Under the pieces are notes generated by a model. That model was given only the letters and a program-made list of their open reading frames with translations, was not told where the DNA came from and did not search any database. From NCBI GenBank assembly GCA_910585645.1, contig CAJUFP010000001.1:1-64000 (forward strand): a stretch of 64,000 nucleotides of DNA. Direction: 5' to 3'. Both the position numbers and the translations under genes were made by a program. How positions within the stretch are numbered: position 1 is the first letter of the stretch; the number at the start of each line of letters is the position of its first letter. The stretch is from an uncultured Hungatella sp. (lineage in GTDB: Bacteria > Bacillota > Clostridia > Lachnospirales > Lachnospiraceae). Shown piece by piece: positions 41,959 to 50,827 of the stretch.

Positions 41959-42876
41959 TTAACTATCACGATTCCGCCATTTTCTCCGATACTCTGACGG
42001 CGTACAGCCGGCATATTTCCGAAACACCTTCCCAAAGTAGCTGCTGCTCCCCAGTCCGCAGGCGTGGCTCACAGCCGTAACGGGCTCTTCACTCTCTGCC
42101 AGCATCTGACAGGCGGCCTGCAGCCGGTAGCTGTTGATATATTCCACAGGAGTCATGTGCAGGCAGCTGCAGAACACCCGGAAACACTCCCTCTCACTTA
42201 AGTAAGCTGCCGCAGCCACCTGGGACACGGAGATCCTTTCCGGGTAATGCTCATGAATATAAACCATCATCTGCTTTATTTTATCGTTGCCCCTCTTTAG
42301 CGCCCCGCCGTCTTCCAATCCTGGCCCGCACAGCTCAAAAAGCATCAGCCATATGTCCGCCAATGCCTCCCGCAGCTTTATTTCGTATCCAAATCCGTCG
42401 CCGGAAATCAGAAACCCTTCCCGAATCCGCCTTAAGACCTCTTTTTCCTTTTCATTTTCCGGAAACAGAGGGACCAGCTCAATCTGCGGGGCAGTCACAA
42501 GGGGAGTGATATACTTCTTTTCGATCCTGCTGCCCTGTTGGCCCCCAATCAGGGAAACATCAAAAATATGGAGGAGCTGAATGGTTTTCCCGCTCTGCGC
42601 TACGGCCTTTGTCATGTGAAGCACATTGGAATTGACCATGCCGCCGCTTCCTGCCGAAAACACCACCCTTCCGCCGGGTGTGGAATACTCAAGAGCGCCG
42701 CTCTCCATATAAAAAAGTTCCACCGGCCTGTGCCAATGCCATGGAACAAATCGCCCTACATACTTGTCCAGCTCTGACCTTGAGGCAATATAAGGAAAAT
42801 CCCCTTCAAAATCCGGGAGCAGTTCTTCCTTGCTTCCGGCGTAAAACTCAATGCTCTGTATACTTCTCATCTCCAC
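41959..42876 (-). CDS. AraC-family transcriptional regulator
   Basis: A 305-residue regulator. The N-terminal half is a cupin-like ligand-sensing domain (FVPWHWHRPVELFYMESG, about 40-130). The C-terminal 100 residues carry two helix-turn-helix units (RISVSQVAAAAYLSERECFRVF and PVTAVSHACGLGSSSYFGKVF). GTG 42876 and ATG 42870 are both plausible starts. It ends a minus-strand run following the MacB-like and ABC genes and may control them or the small genes downstream. Confidence 0.92.
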   Translation of the reverse strand: MEMRSIQSIEFYAGSKEELLPDFEGDFPYIASRSELDKYVGRFVPWHWHRPVELFYMESGALEYSTPGGRVVFSAGSGGMVNSNVLHMTKAVAQSGKTIQLLHIFDVSLIGGQQGSRIEKKYITPLVTAPQIELVPLFPENEKEKEVLRRIREGFLISGDGFGYEIKLREALADIWLMLFELCGPGLEDGGALKRGNDKIKQMMVYIHEHYPERISVSQVAAAAYLSERECFRVFCSCLHMTPVEYINSYRLQAACQMLAESEEPVTAVSHACGLGSSSYFGKVFRKYAGCTPSEYRRKWRNRDS

Positions 42877-42909
42877 CCGCCTTCCCCCCTTAAATCCTTC
42901 CCTATACCG

Positions 42910-43524
42910 TCAATACTCCTCCAGCAGCCGCTTCATCTTCCCCTCCGCCCCCATCCTCCCGTCAAACTCCACGGACAGATATTCCACGTTCCCTTCCGCA
43001 ACAGGGATCATGACCGTCTCCCCGTCCTCATCCATAACCCCTGCCACCGCCAGGGTCCTGTCCCCTGCCTTCACACATTCTCCCACCACATCCACACTGC
43101 CAAAAAGGTTCCTGGCCAGCTCCTCACTTATGACACAAAAGTCTTCCTCCCCTTGAATCCCCATACGCCCCCACAGAAGATCGCCCCTGTCCGTCAGCTC
43201 CATACTGCCGTACACGCATGTCACCCCGGCTCTCTGCCGTCTTCCGGTACTCACGGAGGTCACGGTCTCATCCGGGCCTGTCCGCCACCCTGCCATTCTC
43301 ACAATGCCAAGGGATCCGTCCTGTGCCCTCTCCTCCCACCTCTTCATGGTCTCCACATCAATCTCCTGTCCTCTGCAGTCCTCACAGGCGCGGTAAGGCC
43401 TGTCAAACAGCCAATACTGCCCTGCCGCGGCCAAAGCCGCCAGTATACCCGCTGCCAAGACCCCTGCCAGAAACCAGGAAACTGCTCTCCTCTTTCCTCT
43501 TCCCTGCCCCATCCTCTCATCCAT
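42910..43524 (-). CDS. MacB-type periplasmic-core domain protein, lacking the permease C-terminus
   Basis: A 204-residue protein with one N-terminal membrane helix (about 14-36) followed by a MacB/FtsX-like extracellular core domain, recognisable from CVISEELARNLFGSVDVVGE and the following VAGVMDEDGETVMIPV. Intact permeases of this family continue with three membrane helices; here the protein ends just after the core domain (KMKRLLEEY). It may be a natural stand-alone partner of the nearby HlyD adaptor or a truncated remnant. No ABC ATPase gene accompanies it. Confidence 0.7.
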   Translation of the reverse strand: MDERMGQGRGKRRAVSWFLAGVLAAGILAALAAAGQYWLFDRPYRACEDCRGQEIDVETMKRWEERAQDGSLGIVRMAGWRTGPDETVTSVSTGRRQRAGVTCVYGSMELTDRGDLLWGRMGIQGEEDFCVISEELARNLFGSVDVVGECVKAGDRTLAVAGVMDEDGETVMIPVAEGNVEYLSVEFDGRMGAEGKMKRLLEEY

Positions 43525-43548
43525 CCCTGTTATTTCCGTCTGTTTTTG

Positions 43549-44052
43549 TCAGCTTCCCCTTCTCATAGCTTCAAAAATTGCCTCCGTATCGTAATCCGGC
43601 GCAAATGCCTCTGCTGCCCTGCAGATAGCCTGAATCTCTCCCTCATCAGCCTCCAGCTCCTTTGCAATCACCTCCGGAGTTTTTCCTCTCCTTAATTTTC
43701 TGGTGGTCTGCTCAATCAGCGTACAGTTTCTTCCCACAAGGATTCCTTCCGCTTTTCCATCCTCCCGCGCTTCTTCCTGCCACACTTCCCTGGCGTCTTC
43801 CAGATTAAACTCCGTAAACAGCATATTCCGCACCTCCGAACCATGTTCCGCAATAAACTCTGTCATGATTCCCTGCCGCACGCTCTCGTCCATAGCCATT
43901 GCCAATGCATCGTCCCTGCTCTTTCTCTCTGATAAATGTTCCCGCACCTTCCAGGTAAACCAGGAATACTCATAGAGGGGACGGCAGACAGACAATAATG
44001 GATGGGCGCTTGTCAGGTTTATGTTAATCACCTTCACACTTAATTGTAGCAT
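43549..44052 (-). pseudogene. C-terminal half of an Rpn/PD-(D/E)XK transposase-like protein
   Basis: 167 residues corresponding to the C-terminal part of Rpn-family (PDDEXK_2 transposase-like) proteins, with the typical start LQLSVKVININ, the middle YSWFTWKVREHLSE and the Lys/Glu-rich tail. The N-terminal nuclease domain is missing: the frame opens only about 39 nt upstream of ATG 44052. AAGGTG precedes that ATG, so a fragment could still be made. It sits between an HlyD adaptor and a MacB-domain gene, breaking what looks like an exporter operon. Confidence 0.65.
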
Positions 44053-44084
44053 GGTTGTCTCACCTTTTTCAAGATAGGAATTTC

Positions 44085-45767
44085 TCACCACCCGCTCACA
44101 ACCCTCACCCGGTCTCCCTCCCCGATCGTCTGATTCTCCCTGACAATAATCCTGTCCTCCTCAGCCACGGCCCCCTCAATGGCAGCCTCCCTGCTGCCCC
44201 GGTACAAAACCTGCACCTCCACCCGCTCCGCCCGAAACTCTTCCCCCAGTATGGAGGGCCTGCTTCTCGCCACCAGGCAGTAGTACCCTTTCATATCCTT
44301 TCGAAGCCCCTCCAGGGGAATCACCTTGGCAAACATATCCGACTGCTTTTTGCAGGTATAGCTGGTCACAGTCCCAAGATCCAGCTCCAGGTCCCCCAAA
44401 TCCGCCTGAAAGGTTCCGTCCCCGTCACCCAGAAGGTTCATAGTGTTAATCATTGTCTCTTTACTCCTTGGCGTCCCCGGGATAGCAATGCTTATGGTAT
44501 CCCCTCTGGAAATCTTCTGCTCCTCCTTCTCAAAACTGCCCTCAAACCGGCTGCCTCCCACAGCCAACGTCACAAGCTCCTCCCCGGCAGCCGTCTTCCC
44601 GGCTGTAACCTCCACATCCACAGCCACACCGTCCTCCTCTGCCTGCACCTGACCGCCCTTTGCCATCAGATCCTCCAGCCGGGCCAGCTCCGCCGCCTTG
44701 ACTTTCCTGGCATTTTCCAGTCCTCTCACCGTCAGATCAGACAGTCTTTCTTTCTGCTCCCGGGACATCGCTGCGGCCGAATCCTCCTTCCGGGCTGTCT
44801 CTGCCTGCCACTGGGCTTTCTCCACTGCTTTCTGCAGATCCGCAAGCTTCTCCCCCGCTGCCTCTATGCTGTCCTCCTGCTGTCTCACAGCCGCCTCATA
44901 AGATTCCCTTTTCGCCTCCTGGGCTGTAGTCTGGCCTGCCTGGATCCGCTCTTCCTGCCCCTCCACGAAATCCATCTGAAAGCTTGCCGAGGTTATCTGC
45001 GTCTCCCAGGCCCTTCGCAGATCTTCCAGATCCTCCTTTGCCCGTTTCAGATTCCGCTCCAGCCTCCGGACAGTCTCCTCATCCTGTGCCAGAGCAATCT
45101 GTTCCTCCAGATCTTCCACATTTCTCTGGGCTGCCCGTAGCTCCCGGTCCCTGTTCTCCTTGGCCGAATCCAAATTCTGTCTGGCAAGCTCCCAGTCCCG
45201 TATCTGCTGGAGCCACAGCTCCTCCTCCGTAAGGCTTAAGCTGTCCTCATAATCATCCTTCAATCGCTGCAGTTCTCTTTCATAATCCGCCAGCGCCTCC
45301 TGGTACTCTGCCTGTCCCTCCTGAAGCTCCCTCACAGCCATATCAAGCTCCCACTGGGCTCCCTCTGCCTGGGTCATTCCCACATACGATTCCCGGGATA
45401 TCCGCTCCTTTTCCATATCCAAATCCAACTGTTCCATGTCCCTCAATATCTCATCCCTCTTTTGAACCATAGATTCTCCATCATAGGAAAACAGCGCTTC
45501 CCCCTTGGCTACCTGGCTGCCGGGCTCCACAAAGACCTGTCCGATCCGCAGACCAGCCCCTGCCAAATACCCTGCCTTCTCCTTCACCACCACAGTCCCC
45601 GTGCCCTCCACCACCGTCTCCACCGTTTTCCTTTTGGCAGTGGTGGTCTGCACCTTGGGAACAGTCATGCTGTCGTAAATCCTGGAGATCATAGTACAGG
45701 CCACCATAAACACAAAAAAGAGAAGTAACGCCCAGCCTTTGGCTGGTAATCTTGTGATACTCTTCAT
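44085..45767 (-). CDS. HlyD/MFP-type efflux adaptor with long coiled coil
   Basis: A 560-residue membrane-fusion-type protein. It has an N-terminal membrane anchor (about 10-30), then the first lipoyl/barrel-sandwich half (GAGLRIGQVFVEPGSQVAKG), a very long Glu/Arg/Gln-rich coiled coil (about 100-380), and the second lipoyl half with beta-barrel (GVAVDVEVTAGKTAAGEELVTL). Start 45767 follows AAAGGA at good spacing. In Gram-positive bacteria such adaptors join MacB-type exporters; a MacB-domain gene lies two genes downstream but the ATPase is missing. It directly follows sugar-ABC permease genes. Confidence 0.85.
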   Translation of the reverse strand: MKSITRLPAKGWALLLFFVFMVACTMISRIYDSMTVPKVQTTTAKRKTVETVVEGTGTVVVKEKAGYLAGAGLRIGQVFVEPGSQVAKGEALFSYDGESMVQKRDEILRDMEQLDLDMEKERISRESYVGMTQAEGAQWELDMAVRELQEGQAEYQEALADYERELQRLKDDYEDSLSLTEEELWLQQIRDWELARQNLDSAKENRDRELRAAQRNVEDLEEQIALAQDEETVRRLERNLKRAKEDLEDLRRAWETQITSASFQMDFVEGQEERIQAGQTTAQEAKRESYEAAVRQQEDSIEAAGEKLADLQKAVEKAQWQAETARKEDSAAAMSREQKERLSDLTVRGLENARKVKAAELARLEDLMAKGGQVQAEEDGVAVDVEVTAGKTAAGEELVTLAVGGSRFEGSFEKEEQKISRGDTISIAIPGTPRSKETMINTMNLLGDGDGTFQADLGDLELDLGTVTSYTCKKQSDMFAKVIPLEGLRKDMKGYYCLVARSRPSILGEEFRAERVEVQVLYRGSREAAIEGAVAEEDRIIVRENQTIGEGDRVRVVSGW

Positions 45768-45808
45768 TGATAATCCTTTCTCGATTCTACTCCTCCCCAG
45801 ACGCGCGC

Positions 45809-46654
45809 TCACTGCTTCACCCCCGACGCCGCCACCCCCATCTCCAGTTCCTCCTGACAATTAAGGTAAATCAGCGCCGGCAAAAGACACACGATCAGAG
45901 CAGCCGCAAAAGCCACCGGTGCCTTATCCCCGGCAATCTCCGGCAAATACAGGGCAACCGGCCACAGCGTCTTATCCTTCAAAAACGTGATGGGCTGCTC
46001 CAGGCCGTTCCATCCGTCTACAAAACTTAACATCAGAGCCGTCACGATCCCCGGATACCCCAGAGGCAGCCCAATATGGGCAAACACATACCATTCCCCC
46101 GCGCCGTCCAGGCGCGCCGCCTCCACCAAAGCATGGGGAACCGTCTCAAATGACCTGGTCATAATAAACACAGGCAGAGTAGCCCAAATCCCTGGCACAA
46201 TCATAGCAAGATGGGTGTCCAGAAGCCCCAGTCTGTCAAGAACCAGATAATCAGACACCTGAGTCACCTGAAACGGCAGCACCATCAAAACAACATAGAC
46301 ACCGAACAGGACACGCCTCCCCGGAAACCGGAACCTGGCAAAAGCCCACGCCGCCGGCGCGCCCACCAGCAGCTGTCCCAAAAGCATAGGCAGCACCTGG
46401 ATACAAGAATTCCAGAACATCACAAAAAAGCCCGGCGACCGGATCAGCAGCTCCCCCAAAGCCTCCAAAGACGGATAGGACGGCAAAAGGGCCGCTCTCA
46501 CCCTGTCTCTCCCCAGCCCCAGAGGCGAAAGATATCTCCAGTACAGCTCGTCCTCAGGCATAAAAACCCCGGCAGCCATCACAAGAAGGGGCGTCCACAC
46601 AAAAAGACACATCCCGAAAAGCGCTGCGGTAATCCAGATCTTCCCTTTCCTCAA
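45809..46654 (-). CDS. Carbohydrate ABC transporter permease (MalG-like)
   Basis: A 281-residue inner-membrane permease with six predicted helices and the cytoplasmic EAA loop VEAARLDGAGEWYVFAHIGLPLG, which docks to the ATPase. It pairs with the MalF-like subunit encoded just upstream. The cargo is probably an oligosaccharide, but the operon has no glycosidase and no ATPase; the latter is probably supplied by a shared MsmK-type protein elsewhere. Confidence 0.9.
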   Translation of the reverse strand: MRKGKIWITAALFGMCLFVWTPLLVMAAGVFMPEDELYWRYLSPLGLGRDRVRAALLPSYPSLEALGELLIRSPGFFVMFWNSCIQVLPMLLGQLLVGAPAAWAFARFRFPGRRVLFGVYVVLMVLPFQVTQVSDYLVLDRLGLLDTHLAMIVPGIWATLPVFIMTRSFETVPHALVEAARLDGAGEWYVFAHIGLPLGYPGIVTALMLSFVDGWNGLEQPITFLKDKTLWPVALYLPEIAGDKAPVAFAAALIVCLLPALIYLNCQEELEMGVAASGVKQ

Positions 46655-46661
46655 AGCCGTC

Positions 46662-47633
46662 TCACTCCTTCCCTCCTCTCCTGCCGATCCACACCCCCGC
46701 GGCGGGAATCACCGCCGCGGCTGTCAGCATCACGGCAGCTGCCGTCATCTTCTGCACATCCAGATTTAAAAACCAGTGGGCAAACAGATGGGGGATCAGA
46801 TAAATACAGGAGTCCGGGTAAGACCCTGCCAGAAGGTAGGCCTCCCGGTATACCCGAAACGAATTGACTACAGAGAGAATTCCCACCAGCCCGCAGGTCC
46901 CCCTAAGACAGGGAATTGTTACATACCGCAGCCTGGCCCAGAAGCCTGCCCCGTCCATTTTTGCCGCCTCATAAAGCTCCCCTGAGATCCCCCCAAGACC
47001 TGCCAGCCACAAGATCATGTCATACCCAATATTCTTCCACAGATATGTAGCGATCAGCACCGGAAACGCCCACCGGGAAAACGCCCAGTCAACCTCCCAG
47101 ACCTGCCCTGTAGCCTCTGCCAGAAACTGGTTCAGCACCCCGTCCGGACACAGGAGGATTTTCCACACCAGCACCATGCCGGCTGCGGGGATGGTCATGG
47201 GCAGCGCCAGAGTCGTCCGAAAGATTCCATACCTGTTTCCCCTCTGCCGTCTGTTTCTCCCGTCCCGGCCTCCTCCAATACCGTCCTCCAAATCCCCGCT
47301 CTCCCCACTGGCATCCTCTCCCCCGGCCAAAAGAAGCGCCGCGCCAAAAGACAGAACCATCAACAGCGGGATACAGACCAGAAGAAACCGCGCCGTATTG
47401 CCCGCTGCCAGCCGAAAAGCCGGATTCCCCGCCACTGCCCGGTAATTCTCCAGCCCCACAAACCGCCTGCCCATGGCGTCCTGGAACGACCGCCGGACCA
47501 CATCCAAAAAAGGAATTGCCGTAAACACCGTCACGCCGCCAAGGCTGGGCGCCAGAAACAGCCAGGGCGCCAGCCTCCTTTTCACCCGTCCCGGTCTCCC
47601 CCGGCCTCCGGCGCGCCTCTCCTTCCCGGCCAT
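46662..47633 (-). CDS. Carbohydrate ABC transporter permease (MalF-like)
   Basis: A 323-residue permease with an N-terminal basic segment, six helices and the EAA loop YEAAKMDGAGFWARLRYVTIPCL. An unusual Gly/Asp/Arg-rich insert (about 115-145; GGEDASGESGDLEDGIGGG) lies between the second and third helices, longer than in typical LacF/MalF proteins. It starts 2 nt after the binding-protein gene and lies 7 nt before the MalG-like gene, so the three form one transporter operon. Confidence 0.9.
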   Translation of the reverse strand: MAGKERRAGGRGRPGRVKRRLAPWLFLAPSLGGVTVFTAIPFLDVVRRSFQDAMGRRFVGLENYRAVAGNPAFRLAAGNTARFLLVCIPLLMVLSFGAALLLAGGEDASGESGDLEDGIGGGRDGRNRRQRGNRYGIFRTTLALPMTIPAAGMVLVWKILLCPDGVLNQFLAEATGQVWEVDWAFSRWAFPVLIATYLWKNIGYDMILWLAGLGGISGELYEAAKMDGAGFWARLRYVTIPCLRGTCGLVGILSVVNSFRVYREAYLLAGSYPDSCIYLIPHLFAHWFLNLDVQKMTAAAVMLTAAAVIPAAGVWIGRRGGKE

Positions 47634-47635
47634 AC

Positions 47636-49963
47636 CTACTCTGCCAGATAGATGGACAGCTTTCTCATGATCCCGTCCGCCGCCTGGTCCACTGTGGCCT
47701 TGTCCTCCAGATAATCCCCGGAGCCTTCCACGATCATCCTCATCATCGTCTCGTCCACCACCACAGGCACGGTCAGCCCCTCAAGCATACCAGCGATCTC
47801 CCGGCGCGCCTCAATATCCGGCCAGCTTCCGGAAATATGGTAATCCCCGTACCCGGAGCCAATGGAATACTCCGGCCTGTCAGTCTCCACCCAAAGCTCC
47901 AGAGCCTTTTTGTTCACCGGAAATCCGTCTACAAGGTCCTCCTTCTGCACCTCATAGGACAGAAGACAGCGGATAAATTCCTTGGCCAGATCCTCGTTGG
48001 CCGTAGATTTGTTGACCGCCGCCATGCCCTTTGGCAGGTAGATCTTGCCCGCTGGCATAAACTTACTTTCCGGATGAAGGTTTCGAACCTCCGCGGCAAG
48101 GCACAGCGCCCAGTACCCGTCCATGCGCTCAATACCGCTGTCGCACACCCCTCTGTCATACTCCGTAGCGCTGCCAGTGATTCCGTCTGACACCACATGA
48201 TTGCTGACAAAATATTTTTCAAACTCATCCTCCGTAAACGCCATCTTAGAACCATTGGCATCCCCTAAAGCTTTCACGGTCTCCAGATACTTTACCAGCA
48301 TCTCCCTGTCCACGGCTCCCTCTGCCCCGAACAGCTCCTCATACCGAAGATGGGCGATCTTCCGCAAAAGATTCTCATAGTTCGTAATTCGCATAAGAGG
48401 TCTTTCCCCCTGATACCCTGCCATAGTATCAAGGCTGGAATACGCCTGCAAAGCCTTCTGCTCCCCTACCAGCAGCGGAAAAGAAGCCCTGACCGGAACC
48501 TGGTACACCGCCCCGTCCTCCTGCCTGAACCCTTCCAGAAGGTTGTTCAACATATCCCCTGTGTCCTCCAGCTCCCCTGCCACATCAGACAGGTCCATGA
48601 GAATCCCCTTTTCTATATAAGAGTCAGCCGGCAGTCCGTCCAGGATCAGCACATCAGCCCCCTTGCCGCTTAACAGCTCCGTGTTCAGCCCCGCAATCAT
48701 CTCCTCCGTCACCGCGCCGCCATTTTCTACCGCGGTCCGCACTTCCACCCTTACATCCGGATGGCTGCTCTGGAACAAAGAAGCCGCCTGCCTCACTGTT
48801 GAATTGTCCTCCAGGCTGTAGACCGTAAGGGCCGACGGCGGGACGGCTGCCAGGTCCGGATCATACTTATAATGGAACATCTGTATTCCCTTTTCCCACT
48901 CTCCTGTAAATACCCCGTAAAAATCCTGGTCGTCCCCCTCCAGAAACTTCTGCAGATTCAAGCTCCTCATCCCTAGCCGGGTCAGGCTTCCGTCTATAAG
49001 GACCTCCCACAAGGTTCCCCCTCTGTTGCCATGGGACAATCCTGTCTCATTGACCACATAAATGCCCCCATTGCCGTCCCCAAACAGCTCCATACTCCCC
49101 CATCTGTCCTTGATCTCATCGAAATTCACTGTCTCCACGATCTTTCCTGTCTGCAAGCTGTACCTGACGATCTCACCCTCATAGACGGTCACAAACTCCT
49201 GGCCCTCGCAGAATCCTCTCCGGTCCCCTGTATTTCCCGAAAAATCCCTGGCCATGGTAAACATCCGTTTCCCCGAAGCATCATACACATTGACCTCATA
49301 ATAATCAAAGACGACTATCCTGCCGTCCTCCAAAATCTCAAACTTTGGCGGATGCATCCCATAGCTTTGCCCATCCTTAGGCAAAAACACGTCCTCCAGA
49401 AGTTCTGTGGACGAACCGTCGCCGTCTAACCGAAACAGATGGTAAATATACTCCTCATCCGTTCCTCCCACATAATACTTTCCGTCCGGCCCATAGGCCA
49501 CATTGGCAAGATCAATCCCCCTGTCCTTTAAAATCCCGTTTCCTTCCCAGCTCTCGTCACGCTGCCACGCGCCTTCCCTGTATATGTACCGGAAAGCATC
49601 CGTGACCTTCACGGCATCTCCTTCCCGCTCTACGGTATACAGCTCCATATTTCCGCCTTCCCCCCGCAGAAAGCCAACATACGACTGTCCCTCCACGCTT
49701 TCCGGAAGCAGAACCTGTATCTCTCCATATCTTCCCATGGCCCCAGGCTTGCTCTTCCCCTCGCCTGGCGCCTGGCTGACTTCAGCGCCGCTGCCCTGTC
49801 CGTCTTCAAGCTGTCCGATCTGCTCCGTCCGCCCGGACGTTTCCCCGCCTGCGCCGCTTTTCTGGCAGCCGCCAAGCATGCCAGCCATCAGACCTCCCAT
49901 CAAAATCCACGCCAGCCCCCGTTTGACCTGGCAAAATCCTCTCTTTTCAAACTTTCCCGTCAT
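47636..49963 (-). CDS. Sugar ABC solute-binding lipoprotein with extra N-terminal propeller-like domain
   Basis: A 775-residue lipoprotein, about twice the usual size. The signal peptide ends in LGGC. Residues about 60-375 form an unusual repetitive region (YGPDGKYYVGGTDEEYIYHLF, FEILEDGRIVVFDYYEVNVYD) resembling a beta-propeller. From about 380 on comes a solute-binding fold of the extracellular sugar-binding family (VRQAASLFQSSHPDVRVEV, AVNKSTANEDLAKEFIRCLL). The extra domain may pre-bind a large glycan. GGAGG lies 11 nt before ATG 49963. First gene of the ABC operon and divergent from a response regulator. Confidence 0.88.
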   Translation of the reverse strand: MTGKFEKRGFCQVKRGLAWILMGGLMAGMLGGCQKSGAGGETSGRTEQIGQLEDGQGSGAEVSQAPGEGKSKPGAMGRYGEIQVLLPESVEGQSYVGFLRGEGGNMELYTVEREGDAVKVTDAFRYIYREGAWQRDESWEGNGILKDRGIDLANVAYGPDGKYYVGGTDEEYIYHLFRLDGDGSSTELLEDVFLPKDGQSYGMHPPKFEILEDGRIVVFDYYEVNVYDASGKRMFTMARDFSGNTGDRRGFCEGQEFVTVYEGEIVRYSLQTGKIVETVNFDEIKDRWGSMELFGDGNGGIYVVNETGLSHGNRGGTLWEVLIDGSLTRLGMRSLNLQKFLEGDDQDFYGVFTGEWEKGIQMFHYKYDPDLAAVPPSALTVYSLEDNSTVRQAASLFQSSHPDVRVEVRTAVENGGAVTEEMIAGLNTELLSGKGADVLILDGLPADSYIEKGILMDLSDVAGELEDTGDMLNNLLEGFRQEDGAVYQVPVRASFPLLVGEQKALQAYSSLDTMAGYQGERPLMRITNYENLLRKIAHLRYEELFGAEGAVDREMLVKYLETVKALGDANGSKMAFTEDEFEKYFVSNHVVSDGITGSATEYDRGVCDSGIERMDGYWALCLAAEVRNLHPESKFMPAGKIYLPKGMAAVNKSTANEDLAKEFIRCLLSYEVQKEDLVDGFPVNKKALELWVETDRPEYSIGSGYGDYHISGSWPDIEARREIAGMLEGLTVPVVVDETMMRMIVEGSGDYLEDKATVDQAADGIMRKLSIYLAE

Positions 49964-50021
49964 CTTCTTAACAGCCTCCTTAACTTTAAAATGTACCTTT
50001 CCCTTCCATCATACCCCCCAT

Positions 50022-50071
50022 TTCTCTAAAAAACCTGTAAATACCTGGCTCCTTCAAGATTTTTTAGAGAA
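50022..50071. promoter_or_regulatory. 12-bp inverted repeat in the divergent promoter region
   Basis: TTCTCTAAAAAA (50022-50033) and TTTTTTAGAGAA (50060-50071) are perfectly complementary around 26 nt. The right arm occupies the -35 position of the response-regulator promoter. It is AT-rich and lacks terminator features, so a protein-binding site is more likely than an RNA structure. Confidence 0.55.
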
Positions 50072-50076
50072 TTTCA

Positions 50077-50085
50077 TGGTATAAT
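50077..50085 (+). promoter_or_regulatory. Extended -10 promoter of the orphan response regulator
   Basis: TGG-TATAAT (50077-50085) is a perfect extended -10 without a recognisable -35, suggesting an activator at the overlapping inverted repeat. The predicted start is near 50092, 30 nt before the ATG. Confidence 0.65.
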
Positions 50086-50121
50086 CAGCTATAGTAAAAA
50101 ACAACTCACGAAAGGTGTCCC

Positions 50122-50802
50122 ATGAGAATCCTAATTATCGAAGACGACCAGGACCTGTGCCGTTTCATCGCCCTGGCCCTGGAGCAATCCGGCTGCGCTT
50201 TTGACATCTGCCACACTGGAAACGACGGCCTGTTTTTCGCCAAGAACCAGGTATACGACGCCATCATCCTGGACCGGATGCTGCCGGAGCTTGACGGCCT
50301 CACCGTCCTAAAAGCCCTCCGCCGCCACGGCATCCTGACTCCGGTTATCCTGGCCACTGCCCTGGACGGACTATGCGACCGCATAGACGGCTTAGACGCC
50401 GGAGCGGACGACTACCTGGTAAAACCCTTTGCCGTAGAAGAGCTTATGGCCCGCATCCGGGCCGTCACCAGAAGGCCAGGGAACCTGCAGATCTCCCCCA
50501 GCATCACCGCCCTGGGACTGACCCTGACTCCGGACAGCCGCCGGTTAGACTTTAACGGCGCGTCCCTGACTCTGTCCAAAAAAGAAGCCGCCCTTCTCGG
50601 CTTCTTTCTGAAAAATCCGGGCCAGACCCTTCCCCGCGCCAGAATCCTCTCCTACGTGTGGGGCGCGTCCAGCGAGGTGGAGGAGGGCAACCTGGACAAT
50701 TACATCTACTTCCTGCGGCGGCGTCTTAAATCCCTGAAAGCCCCCATACAGCTGACCACCATCCACGGCGTAGGCTACCGCCTGGAAGAAAAAGGACAGT
50801 GA
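50122..50802 (+). CDS. OmpR-family response regulator (partner kinase 10.9 kb away)
   Basis: A 226-residue regulator with a receiver domain (acidic pair Asp8/Asp9, phosphorylation site Asp51 in IILDRMLPELDG, Lys101) and a C-terminal winged helix (DNYIYFLRRRLKS, GVGYRLEEK). AAGG lies before ATG 50122. No kinase follows; the stop is inside a bidirectional terminator. A plus-strand kinase without an adjacent regulator is found at 61723-63033, on the far side of the surface-polymer operon. The two would form an ordinary RR-HK pair if the operon between them were removed. Confidence 0.93.
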   Translation: MRILIIEDDQDLCRFIALALEQSGCAFDICHTGNDGLFFAKNQVYDAIILDRMLPELDGLTVLKALRRHGILTPVILATALDGLCDRIDGLDAGADDYLVKPFAVEELMARIRAVTRRPGNLQISPSITALGLTLTPDSRRLDFNGASLTLSKKEAALLGFFLKNPGQTLPRARILSYVWGASSEVEEGNLDNYIYFLRRRLKSLKAPIQLTTIHGVGYRLEEKGQ

Positions 50803-50827
50803 CGCATTCAAAAGTCACTGTCCTTTT
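50790..50827. terminator. Bidirectional terminator overlapping two stop codons
   Basis: AAAAGGACAGTGAC (50790-50803) pairs perfectly with GTCACTGTCCTTTT (50814-50827) around a 10-nt loop. It contains the stop codon of the response regulator and that of the convergent TIM-barrel gene. Confidence 0.88.
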
